Shown here: piece after piece, positions 48,401-61,000 of the stretch | Layout: every line of letters starts with the position of its first letter | Position numbering within the stretch: position 1 is the first letter of the stretch | Source of the DNA: Neelides folsomi | Taxonomy: Eukaryota; Arthropoda; Collembola; Neelipleona; Neelidae | Length of the DNA: 64,000 nt | Reading direction: 5' to 3' | Assembly (NCBI GenBank): GCA_034687125.1 | Contig: JAQGBZ010000329.1 | Location: 1 to 64,000, forward strand | Notes under the pieces: generated by a model | Seen by the model: only the letters and a program-made list of their open reading frames with translations | The model's database searches: none | What the model was told of the DNA's origin: nothing | Translations under genes and position numbers: made by a program

Positions 48401-49173
48401 AGTCATCAAATTCAAATGAAACAAATTCAGCCATTAATCCTTATGATAGATACAAATTGAGTAACCAAATTTTAGGGTTGCTCCGAGATCCAGAAAAGGG
48501 GAAAGAACTTGATATGAATGATCCATTGGTTAAGACTGTATATGAAACCATATTTAAAGTGGATGAGGAAAAAGACAATAAGGATGTATTGGAGATTCCA
48601 ACCACAAGTGCCAGAGTAGCAAACTCAGAAATGGAACAAGAGTTTATTCCTTTTAATCCTATGGCCGAAAAGAGGGGTGGTGCTGTTAATAAGAGAAAAG
48701 GAAAAAGGAAGCATGAAGAATGGGTTGAATCGTTTGCAAATCCTGGACCGAACGAAGATCATTTGGAAATTTCAAGTGATGATGATGATGCCATTGTGGA
48801 TTATAATGAAACCTCTAAAAAGAAAAAGACTCCCAAATTCCTCCCAGTTTCCAATGAGCAGACGAATAAAAAGAAAAAGAAGAATAAGCATTTAGAGAAG
48901 TTGAAGAGACTTGGAAGGAAGACGAAAGTTAAAAAAGAGGATGTTGAAGATGGGGAAGTGGTTGATGATGAAGAAGAGGACGAAGTTCCTCAAAATGATA
49001 GCTCAATGAGCAAAGGACCTCCGAATAAAAGATTTCGTCCTGATTCAAAGGATCACAAAGATAAACGTGGGAAAGGTGGGAAGTCTGGGAAGAAAAAAGG
49101 GAAGAATTCTAAAGGAAAGACTGGTTTCTTTAATTTTAGAAGCCGAGACGGTAAAAGCATGACTTTTAAGTGA
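45493..49173 (+). CDS. EXOSC10: Exosome component 10 (Rrp6), nuclear 3'-5' exoribonuclease
   Basis: Eight exons (45493-45576, 45696-45832, 45901-46015, 46227-46621, 46762-47283, 47408-47564, 47661-47963, 48136-49173) give 916 residues. Human EXOSC10 has 885. The enzyme trims and degrades RNA with the nuclear exosome. The PMC2NT region (EKFDFLIEANDDILERI then GSSLDEASGLF) binds the C1D/Rrp47 cofactor. The DEDD-Y exonuclease core keeps D304 and E306 (AVDLEHHSLRSFLG), D362 (SSDIEWLQKDFGLY), Y427 and D431 (SYAQMDTHYLLYIYD). An HRDC domain follows (QQSAYTEIFKWRDALAREKDESLGFILPNHM). The long tail is Lys/Glu-rich with nuclear-signal-like KKKKKNK runs and ends in FRSRDGKSMTFK. The residue before D431 is Met where vertebrates have Asp, not a catalytic position. 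All introns keep phase. Confidence 0.96.
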
Positions 49174-52041
49174 ATATTTAATCACAATTAACTTTTCCAT
49201 TTGAAATCTATTTCATATTTATTAACTGTTTATTATAATTAACCGAATTTATATTAAATTGAATTTACGATTTAATTAGTTTTTAAATATTAATTTATTT
49301 AAAAATATTTTCCGAAATGAACGTGTTTTAGTTGTGTAACATTTACTCATTTTAAAAAATAAATAATATAGAAAAATAGTAACATAATCAAGATGCAACG
49401 AGCTTTGCTAATTATTCTTCATAAAATTACATGATGCATAATTTTGCAAGACTGACATGAGTATGAATATAGTAAATATTGTAGAATTTATGAAAATGAG
49501 ATTATGGTTCATATATTTTGTAATCTTTTCACAGTTGATTTATTCTAAATTCTACGTAGATAAATTGATAAGTTTATCGATAAACTATCTTCAATATTTC
49601 ATGTTATTCATGTAGCAGGCGACATTGTTTAATGAACTTAAATTAAACTAGATTTTTGTAATTCTGAAAATAAATATTTAAATATCCCATCATATTTCAC
49701 ATTTTACACAATAATAACTCCAGCAATATCATAGAGTAAGTTAATAAATGTGAATAGTTTAATGTGTCGTCTTCTACAAACATGAATTCATAAATATTTA
49801 CATAGCATAAAGACATCAAGATTTTGCATAATATTCGCATAATAAACACAAACCAAAAAGTGAAGTGTGCGATATCAAGAGAAAAAATGTTTTACGAAGT
49901 TATTCTATTAAGGTACCCAAATTGGTTGACAATTGACACTTGCATCGAAAATAAAAGTGATTCTGAGTAATTTCACAATTACAATGCAATTTATAACAAA
50001 ATTCCTAAAAAAATAACTCAAGTAGCTAGTTATTAATTATTATGTACTTTTACAGACCTAATTGTAATTATTTTAATGCGAGAAAGCAAAGGTACATTTC
50101 CGACTTTTAAATATCTCAATTCTCACATATCTGAATGAACGAAATTCAACAGTTTGAAATGTTGAATGGCTATTTACATCGTGCGTTGTTAATTCTATTT
50201 AGCAGTTAATAAATGAAATTATAGTTTACTAATTATTCTTACTTAATCCGCATATTCTTAAAACTATCTAAATTAAAAAATACAATTATATTTTCAATGT
50301 GTATTCATATATTTACAACTTTTTAAGAATACACAAAGAAAGGTATTTAACGATGAGCAATCCAGATATATTATAAATATAGGTAATTAAGCTTAACATT
50401 TTGAGAAGCTTTTTAATTTTTAGGTAAACATTATCTTAATTTCTTAACCCATTTATTTGGTATAATTATATTGGCTTAATTTTTATAATGTTACACTCAA
50501 TAGTTAAGATACATTTCTTATATTTGTAACAATTTTTCATATTTTTAACAATTTAGAATTTTTATGTCAGGGAGCAAATACAGAGTTTTAGAGCAAGTAT
50601 TATGGGTTTATGTAGAATGTATGTTTAACCATACATGTGTTCCAGTTTACACTTTATTAAGTAATCCAGAGTAAAAAATGTGTAAAATCTATTATTTTAA
50701 TCGTTTCTTCTAATTGTTGGCTAAATTGTATTTTGTATTCAATATAGCAATATAATTATCTTATGTAAAACCTTAATTGAAAATGAATATTTTTGAACAA
50801 TAAACTTCTCAAAAATGAATTGAAAGATTTTAAAACAGATCTAATGATTTAATATCAAATTTATCGCTTACTCATTACTCAATAACAATATCAAATTTTG
50901 TGATTTTAGAATAAAAATGATAAAAAATGAAATATCTTTAATAAAGTGATTGCTGAAAAATAATTTGAACTACATTGAATTCATTCTTTCTTAGAACTAC
51001 ACATTTCTCAAAAATAACTTTTTTATTAAGCTTAATTAGCCTCTTACAGATTTTCATAAGTTCTTGCAATTTTTGAAGTCTCTCAAAATTATGCACTAAT
51101 TGTTTTAAATAACATTAATTAGGACTACTGTTTATTTTTAGTACATAAAAATGGAATAAAAATGTTGATAAATGTTAAAGTTCGATCGGTCGAGAGCCGA
51201 AGGTTTATTTTACTGTATGTATGAATGAATCTCACATGGAAAGAAAATTCGTCTTCTATCCGCCATTATCACAATGGGGATTTTTACTGATGAAGTTTCA
51301 TTTAAAGTATAATTGAGAATTTGAGTGATGATATTGAAATAGGCTTTTTTCACTAAAAGGAATGGGATGAAGTTCATTCATTTTTTTATATCGGAAAATA
51401 TTTTATAGTATTGATTGATTGATTTATCTTATTTAAATGTGTTTTGGAGCGAAGCAGTTCATGGGCAAGCCAATAAGTATATTTTGTGCCTTCTTGCTTC
51501 GTAATTTTATATAATATTGATTAATTTTAAATGGTCATTAAATTCCTTAAACTCGCATTTGGTGAATTTCTAATTATCTAATTAAATTCGTAGACATTTA
51601 ACTATCCATTATTTCTATTCTATGAAAATATTACGACAAGAACAGTATAGTGTATATTATAGTCACAACGAGAATAGAATATTGAATAATATTGAACTAT
51701 AATTCAATATTTAACCTTAATTAAATATATTACACACAAATCAAACACGCTTTAGGTTTCAAGTACATACGCGTGTGTATTAAATGTAAACCTCTACCAG
51801 AGGTTATTAAATCCCCAAATATCTCAATGATATATTGGAGAAGGGTAAAGACTTACATATTCTTACTGTTATAGATTATGTACACTTTAAAATGTAATTC
51901 CATAATATAAGATACTGTAGGTATCCGTATGCAATATGTGTGTTACTTAACATTAATATCAACTCGACAAAATTCACGTTTGAATATATAATTAACTTGA
52001 ATAGAGAATCTCATGAAGTAAAGAAGAGCAAGTGCGGAGAT
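49174..52041. other. AT-rich convergent intergenic region
   Basis: About 2.9 kb of very AT-rich DNA between the 3' ends of EXOSC10 and the USP gene. It holds 3' UTRs, but no boundary can be set. A copy of the TCATGT(G)AGCAGGCGACATT motif lies at 49608-49627 (other copy 13178-13198). No coding frame of interest. Confidence 0.6.
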
Positions 52042-55000
52042 TTATACCGTGCTCTCAATTTGAACTTCAGTTTGAAGTCCAATGATGCCCGTATCTTCCA
52101 TCTTGGCCAAAGGAGCTGTTGATCCGCTACTGCTAGACTTGCTTATTGTCGAACTCGTGCTTTCGTTCGAACTATGATATCCATTTGTTAACTTTTCTGA
52201 ACTCTCTTCTTTGAAGACCTTCACGGCATCTTCTTTCTCACAATGATCGCCATTCTGCTGGGCTATGGAAATTTTTTGATTCTCCAGATTGCTAAAAGGG
52301 ACTTTATGGTATTTCTTAAGAAGGTTTCGACACCAATGAAGGCTGCCAAGGGGAGGAGAACCGGTTGGGTTTCTTCGGTGGTAAAAGAGGATATAAGCCG
52401 CAGCAGTTTTCACTTCAGTAGATGGAAGTTCGGTCACACGAGTGTCATCAAATGACCACCAGGTACCATCGACTGGGTTTTTGCAATAAGCTATAAAATC
52501 ACAATTCAATCAAAAATTAAACTAATGGCAGTGGCAATATATAACATGTCATTATGTACTAATATAAATATTACATATACGCTTGTATTAAGTATATGAA
52601 AATCATTTTCATAAAGTTTGATCGATAATTGTCTTACCTGTATAATGACCCCCTTGAAGATCTTTTCCATGATGATTGCAAACCGCAAAGAGGTCATAAA
52701 GAACATTGTCGATTTCTGAACCAACTTGATGATGGAACCCGTTGACTCGATTATTACTGTTAGTGAAATTTGGCGCTGACGTGAAATGTTTTTTGAACGA
52801 AGCCCGATGTTTCCAAGCTCCAAGACCAAAACAGCCATTCATCGGTGAAGAGGCTGGACTTTGTCCATTGGGAACTCCATTAGGTATTTGACTCAGGGGT
52901 TCTATTTGGTTCTCGGAATTTGCGATTCCGTTTGTCAGAGGTTTAATGCTCTTTGGTCTATTCCCATGCGGTTTGAGGTCTAAACCTTCAATTGGGAAAT
53001 CGACTATTGATGATATTTTGGTTGCTGAATGTCGATTCTTTATCGCCTATAATTACACAATTAAATATTGATTACAATTTGAATTTAAATTAACGCTACT
53101 TTGATCAAATGTATTATTTAAATTAAATCTCACCTGTCTGAAACGCTTCAGATGAACGACAAGAACTTGAGGTGCTGACCAGAGACCAATCATCTTCAGA
53201 GTACCTTCCTCTTTTTTATTGCAGTGGGGGCAGTGCCATGTATCTGCTGGTGAGAGTTCTTCAGCTTTTGTATACAAATCGAAACATTCCCCGAGAGTGA
53301 CTGTTGAAACTGTTTCATCTGAATGCCTCTGTCTCGTTGTAGTCACAGACATATGTTCTTCAACACTCTCCGAATCATCAGCAATTATTCTGCAATGTGC
53401 ATATTTAATTCATTCAATTATCCCAAAAGGAAATGAAAAATATGCAATGTCTGAAAGAACAACCTATGCCATGCCCTTAATTTTTTTTGCATTTGTAGTG
53501 CAACGGAGCAGCTTCCAAGGAATAATAAAATAATAAGTTACTGACCTATCCTTCTCCTTTTGACTCCATTCCAAATGGATCTTAATATGGGGAGGAACAT
53601 CTTCATCACACAGGGAAAGGGCGTGGTCGACAGACTCCATATACAGCGGATGTTCCACGGATGGATCTACAAAACCTTCCGAACTCCCGTCCAAGATTCG
53701 AATAGAAAAAACAGGATCCTGGAAGGAATTCATCCCAAATGTAAAAATTCCCCTTCTTCGTCTCATTGATTAATAATGTAAGAGAATTTATAAATGCAGT
53801 GGTAGTAAAAACCTTTTGCTCAGAGATGAGAATTCCAGGGTGAAGAATTGAAGCCATTTCTTTGAGTAGAAGCTTCTGCAAGTCGATAAAACACGTTTCT
53901 CTGGCTATCTGACTAATATAGGGAGACCCAAATCGAATCCGCGTGCTTCCGGTCTCTTCACTCGTCACAAGGATGTTACACCAAGTGATCATGAGGAAAG
54001 CTCCATCATTTTCATTCACTTCTCTCGGCTGTGGAGTTCCAATGCAATAGATCGCCTCATTGTTCGAGAGCACTGACACCAATTGGGTTTCTATTATAAT
54101 AAACCCAAATATTTCAATTATTTTCATTCCATATTCAAATATGACAAAAACCATTTCAACTCTCTAAATACGATCATAGGGGCTCTCCCTTTGATATAAC
54201 ATATCTCTGATATACCATATTCTGATATACTATAATATGTATAAAGTGTAAGTTGAAATTCAATTTATTTATTAAATTCCTCACCCGTGAAAGTACGATG
54301 AAAGCCTTCTCCGTCTATTTCAGCCAAGAGGATTTCATTATCTTCAATGCCCGTATCAGCAGATAAAAGTTGCTTCAACTCTTTGATGTCGGCATTTGAG
54401 CTCACACTCAACCCCAATTTAACCTTTAGGAAAAATTTGAAAATATTAAGAATTTAGTTATTCAGTTTGAACTCTTGCATCGATTTTCAAATACTTACTT
54501 GTCTCGGTTGCTGTGAAAGATACACAACATTGACATAAACAGGGGCTTCTTGCTTCGCTTGAGGGATTGGAAGAGAAACGGAGAGGAAAGGGTCAAAAGT
54601 AGCACTCTGCCTCGAACAACCAGGACAAGTCAAGGATGACCTAAACTGAGCTCCAAAGATATCCTGAATGATTGAATTATTGCATCGGAGGTGGTTTGTC
54701 CAAGCTTCTCCAGCAACTTGCTCATCAGGTCTCCCAATGTTGCTCTGCAATGTGGAAAAACAATATGAAACCTTTCTCATTATTCCTGCCATTGTGGAAA
54801 AAGAGTTTGACGCCCTCATTAAGAATTGACAAGACAGCTTCATAATGCAAAACCATCCACCCATCAATTCCCTTACAAACTGGGTTGGTTATTAGAAGAA
54901 ACAAGAAAATTAGAATTAATCGACTCAAATAGGGCGTGTCGGACTCACGAATGAGCTGTCAATAAAAAAGTAATCTTACCTTTACAGGTTTGTACTTGTT

Positions 55001-56147
55001 GGATGCAGCTTGGTTGAGGTCCTCGTGGAGTCGGTCGAGGAGCCAAAGAAGGAACTCTTGAGCATCGTGTTGCTCCGAGCCTCTGTATTGTAGTGCTCCT
55101 TTTTCCACAGCCGACTTGAATCTTGCAGAAGCTTCTTCAAGTGTTCCAACATTGAGACGCAACCATGTTGACTTAAGAATGGCAGCTAATTCTTCTGTAA
55201 TCTCCCCTTTCCCATTCTTAATCCAATGCTTTTTCCGTAGATCACTCTTGTACGTATCAGTAACAAGGTATCTGGCGAGTGGGTCGGTGTGCGAAAGGCA
55301 CTGGACGATTGCATTCATGAAGCACGTGTTACCCTGGTTCTTGAGTCCCACTGCCCCCGGAGTTAAACCCGGTGGAAAGGCTGGAAAAGATATAAAACAG
55401 AGATTAGCATTGAATCAATTTAATAAAATGATCAACAATGAGTCACTCAATGTCAGTGACTCATCATAAAGATTCGTCCTATCATTAAAAAATATAATTT
55501 TATTCCGGGTTTGTTCCAATATCGCATTGTTCTAATAAATTACTAAATGACTGTTCATTCAGTTCCCCATACATCAACCACAGAAGACTGATATTGAGAC
55601 AATAATAAACACTATCAATATTACGTAGTTATATAAATGACGATACAATATACATTTTAAGAAATATTATAAATAACTACTTAGATAGGTATAGGATACA
55701 TTATATCGGTACTATTAATTTAATCGTGTTACCTGTATTATTAGGATGAACGATTTTTTGTTCTATATTATTAGCTGTTGGGTCAATGGTCTTCCCAGGC
55801 CTTAACCTGCTTTTCCTCCTGACTAGAGTGAGGAAGATGTGCCTCACAAAATTCCCATCTTCGGACCCCACAGCCTTCTTAGGGAACAAGGCTCGTGGGA
55901 GAGTAAATGAACGCCTTAAATTACTTCTTGCTTGACTCCCAAAACCCCGTTCTTTGCTCCGATCGTCCCTGGTGAGGGTTGAGTGCCCTTTAGACTTTTC
56001 TACTATGGTTTGAAGAGGGGCCTGATTGATAAGAGACTCGTCTCCTCCAGGTTCCTCTGCAATTGAGTTGGGAGCCATCGTGTCCAAACCCTTTTCACTC
56101 GATATGTCAAGAGGTAGTATTGGTACAGCCCCTTGAACTCGAGACAT
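52042..56147 (-). CDS. Ubiquitin carboxyl-terminal hydrolase, USP31/USP43 type
   Basis: Nine exons (56147-55733, 55380-54980, 54744-54499, 54423-54285, 54090-53813, 53718-53546, 53389-53134, 53046-52638, 52490-52042) join in frame to 921 residues. This is a cysteine protease that removes ubiquitin. The Cys box [13 protein letters not shown] puts the nucleophile at C158, the His box GGHYT puts the base at H770, with D787/D788 in [28 protein letters not shown] is the conserved QQD-type box. Zinc-ribbon pairs CPGC (312, 315) and CPHC (603, 606) are intact. The insert [17 protein letters not shown] is characteristic of USP31/USP43. The Ser/Arg-rich N-terminal 138 residues and Ser-rich C-terminal tail look disordered. 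The ATG at 56147 is the first in an open frame; an upstream exon cannot be excluded. It is head-to-head with vinculin. Confidence 0.93.
55438..55464. promoter_or_regulatory. Inverted pair of AP-1-like sites in USP intron 1
   Basis: ATGAGTCACT and its exact reverse complement AGTGACTCAT flank a 7-nt spacer. Each contains the AP-1 core TGA(G/C)TCA. It lies in the first intron of the USP gene, a common place for enhancers. Function is inferred from the motif only. Confidence 0.45.
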
Positions 56148-58055
56148 AACTTGTTCCTCTATGAGGACCTCCGACGGGGAGACTCTCCCGCAAGAGCTCC
56201 CAAAATTCTTCGGGATTTTCGTTATGGAACTTGCGAGGCGGATGTAAATTCGCCGATTTCTTCATTAAGATCAAACTGTCCCTCATTCAACCTGAGGGGT
56301 CATCAGAAAGTTTGTCACACGATGATAATGATGATTCTTGCATCAGATGATAATGACTCCAATACCTATGAATAAAAAAATAAAAAATCGTTAATTTGCT
56401 TCAATCCCTCAACAAGTAAAAATTATACGAAACATTTTAAAAACACATTTTATTGGCAATATTTTATTTAAAGGCAGTCTGGAATTGAAATTAAATACAG
56501 CAATGTGCGAAAACATTGACCATAATATCGCCATCGCCCTATAGTAAATACATGTTATCATCAAGATCTCTGAATCATTACAGAATAAAAATAAAATAAT
56601 ATTAATTATATACAAGTGGATAAAATTATAGTCAAAATAGAGATTAAACTTTACATCGGAATGACACAAGATAGAGTAAGTGGACAAAAGGTGGATGCAG
56701 GAAAGGATTAATTTGAAGTCGAGGTCGAACTCATTATTATTTTTAGACTCGCTTGAGAGTCTCGTAAATTAATTTACAATTCAATGTAATATCACATCTA
56801 AATGAATTAAAAACAATATTTGATGAAAATACCTTAAAACCGAATCAAAAATTCCGAATTGATGACACGTTGACACGAATGATCCAGATAAATTTACATC
56901 CAATACGGAGCACTTAAAAATTTACCGTTCTTGTTAGTTCCTATTTGTAAATGGAGTTTACAATTCTTCACGACCACTTTTCACTTGAATTGGTCCAAAC
57001 AATAAAATTTAAATTTTTAATTTTGACTCTCCGCCCGACTAATGAATATTTAAATATTGGGTTGAAATTAAATAATTACAATTTGAACATAATTTTTAGA
57101 AATCTCGTGAGAGGAACAGTCACCGTCTGAGTCCGATGAACATTAGAATGATGTCAGTGGCTGACTGTACATATGAAAGTTAGGAAGATATATCCATATA
57201 TCATTCATATATCCTCTCCACTTCCCATCCCAATCCTACATTCTACATTCATTTAATGCAAAACATTGCTTCTTTTTCATATATTTATAGCGTATCCCAA
57301 AGCATGGAGGTTCTTGGATAGGAGGATATATTCAACATCATGAAAGACCTAACCAAATAACCTAGCTTGAATTAGGCTCTAAGGATGAGTGAAAAATTTC
57401 TTGTTAGGTTTGGTTAGGTTATAGGTCCTTGAGGATTTCAAGGAAGGCGGAGCCGCCTTTGAAGATCCGATCGTCCTATTGGTTCTTTGTAGAGGAGGAG
57501 CGGAATTTGCAAATAGTAAGTAAGAGATGACACTCAACTCCTTATTTTATATATTCCCTTCGACTTCTTCACTCTCCCTATTAGATAACACACGTTGGAG
57601 CCTCTGCGCCCCGTGCAAAAAAATTGAGAATGATCCAAGTGAATTTGCCCTTTTGAGTCTATGCCCAACACTTGGTTCCTCGCACTCGAAATTGAAACTT
57701 GAGACTGAACGGGACGAGGAAAACCAAAGACTCGCCTTTTTCCTCCCTTCATCCCTTTACAAACCATGAAATATTTTATATTTAACACATTTTGCAAACC
57801 AACACATTGGACATGACTTGATCACATCAAGAACAGTGGGGTTTTCTTTTCTTTACTTTTATTTATTCTCACCGGTTTTGAGTGTGGCGTAGATGAACTT
57901 TCCTGCACCTATAAATTTAACTAGTTTTTTAACATAATTAAGACAAGTTTTGAAAAGAACATTAATTTTAAAAAACCAAAATTAATCTTCGAACTGGGAG
58001 TCGTAAAGAGAAAATATATTTTTCTACTCAAGTGTCAAATTCAATATTATTCAAC
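56148..58055. other. Divergent promoter region, USP / vinculin
   Basis: About 1.9 kb separates the two starts. The open frame just upstream of the USP ATG continues without a Met to a stop near 56270, so it is leader or spliced upstream. GGTTAGGTT-like stretches lie around 57345-57430 in both orientations. No coding exon is recognised. The vinculin leader probably lies near 57900-58055. Confidence 0.55.
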
Positions 58056-61000
58056 ATGCCTGTGTTCCACACGAAGACAATTGAAAGCATCCTTGAACCT
58101 GTCGCTCAGCAGGTATTATTATTATTCCATTTAAATATTTTACAATCATTCATTACATCAATTAATACATAAAGAAAATATTTTTATGGTATGGCACGGT
58201 ATGAATCATTTCAAATATTCCAAATAATGATTCACACTTATTGTGGGAATGTTGGATCATCTCCCTTTTGAATGACATCACTTTTAACGAAGTGTGTAAA
58301 AGTGAAAAGTATCCAATGTACAATAAATACATTATAGTTTTAAGGTTTTAATTATTTATCTAATAGTATTAATATTAACCACAAAAATTTACACACATTC
58401 ATTCATCATATCTTATCTCGAGTATATTATAATAATTTCTATAAATGGTACGCATAATTAATACGTCTTCCAATCCAATTTTCATATCCTTTTTTGGAAT
58501 TATTGTAATCGGTACTTTTAATGAAACTAATTTCCTTTTTAGTTTACATTAACGAGGGCTCAATTAATGCATGCATATTAGAGAACGAGATCAATATTTA
58601 ATTTCCCAATATCTTCCAATAACGGGGTTGGATATAATTTCATACAAACATTAATAACATTAATAAGCAATGTTTATTAATCGTTTAATCATGAAGTTAG
58701 ACATTGAACGTGGACGTGACTTGGGCATATAACTTTTACCATGAATGAATAAGAACAAAAACTAATTTGCTCACGAAAAGTTGAAAAGTAGAACGGAAGT
58801 TTATTCTCATTTCATTGACTGACGCCTGTCTTTAAATGCCTTATATAAGCAATTTACTTTTCTCGCCAATATGTTAATCCACAGTATCATTCCATCTTAC
58901 CACAAAAGTTTATATTCCAAAAACTTTCCTGTTAAATCGACCAAGTCCAAGTAAATGTTGACCCAAAATCATTAAAATGAAAAAAGCAAAAAATTCTTAT
59001 AGGCAAGTTTTAATTTTAGTAAATGATGCATATTTGGCATTTTTGGACCATGTGGGAGTCAATTGTGGGTGGAGAAGTTCCGAGTCATCGTTTCGGTTCA
59101 ATTTTCTCAAAAGGAGTCCACAAGAATGAGAATCACTAAAGTGGAATTTATTCAATGATCTCTCAGTCCATTCATCCCAGTCAGATTTTCCCAAACATTC
59201 CTTTCCCTCCTTAACATCTTAACTCGGATACAAATAGTTTCCCTTCATGTTCAAAAGTAAACATTCGGACGTTTGCCCTCCTTAATATTAAGGATAATAT
59301 GAAGACGACTTAAATGCTTTTATACAAAATTCAAAGACCAAATCTCAGTTTTACATTCTTATATTTCCTTCCCGGATTTTAAACCTTGTTCAAAAGAAGT
59401 GTTGTGTATGTAAATTTAAGAGTGGTGAGAAAGCAGAGGGAGTAATGGATGTTCAATCTTTCCAACCTTATAGTTTATGTCTTCATATTACGCATACGTA
59501 TACACATTTCTATACACACCCAAAAGCGCGGATGTAATATGTAATGTATGGTATTAAAGTTCTCCTCGGGTTGTTTGTGATGGCTGAAAGTTACGGTAGG
59601 GAGAGATCTATTTCTGGAAGGGTCTCCCGTTCCTCCTTCATCACCCTCAAGAGTCAAACAAACCTTTCTTTTTTAAACTTAAATATTTTTCTTCACTTTC
59701 GATCCCGCCCTCGAAGAAAGGAGAACAGGAGAATGCAATTAGTGCGAAGTGTAGATTTATTATCAAGACTTGGTGAAAAACCATTTAGTAAATTAGCAAT
59801 GGGGATAGGAAAAAACAAATGAAAGTATTTGTGATTTCGTGACTCATCGATTAATCATAAAATATCGAATTACAGATAACACTTTTGTGTGCAATCTGCT
59901 AGGTATACAGACCGTATATTATATACAGTACATACAATACACATTTTGATATGAATTTTGGAAGGTATTATGAATAGAAAAAAGAGTTAATCCGAATGTG
60001 TGGAAAGAGGCGGAGATGGGATTGTAACTTGTTCAGCGTCTTTTTTCATTTAAGATGACATAGGTTCATCTCTTTAAGAAATGAGAGTATTAGACCCATG
60101 AAATGAGCGTAATTTAATTCCGCCTCTGCAGATGAGCTGAGATGTGGATTGAATTAAATGGATGTATTTCATGTGTGGGTGTAGGCGGGGAATCTTCCAT
60201 TCTCCGCTCTCCAAACGGAGCTTCAAAGGAAAGAAACCGAACTGGCTTTTTCCATCTTCTACCCTGAAAAAAACATTGGGAGAATAAGTAGTATCTGTAG
60301 GTTGTAGTTGTATGTTTGTAGCTATAATGAAATGGATAAGTACAATGATGTTGTAAGCATATAATTCATATAAATAAGTTTAGTGTATTTACATATATGG
60401 AGCAACATACATGGTAGTATGTAAGTATATTGGCATATGGTATTATATACCATTGAGTATTGAGTCATTGTAAAAGCAGTAGGAAAGTGGGAGGTGTCTC
60501 ATAAGTGAGAATCTCCATCATGTTCATTATTCTCTCATTTTCATTTTGTCTTCCTCAACAACTTGCAGTTTTCCCTCATGATGATTATGGTTTCCCTTTT
60601 AGAATTCCTTCACTTCTCATTATCCTCATCTTGGTTCATTTAACCACACGCGTAGTTTGAATACTCCCTGTTACATAGCCCGTATCCAGCCAGTGACTCC
60701 TTGTAGATCTAAACCTTTGTATGGCTCGATTAATGTAATGTACGTTGAATTAATACAGCTCTTTACCTTTAAATGCACTTGGGTTTATAACGATTGGCGA
60801 TTAGTTAAAGTTAGTCATCCCAACCGTAAAGTAATGGAATTTAAATGCCATTTTTAGGACAGAAATGAAGCAAATGTTTGAGTTTGGAATTGAGAGATTT
60901 TTAAACTCGCATGTTATATGTAATGCAGTAATACCAATGGTACTAATACTTATTGTAAGAACTTACATTTAGAATATTTTGATATGAGATGAGATTTAGG

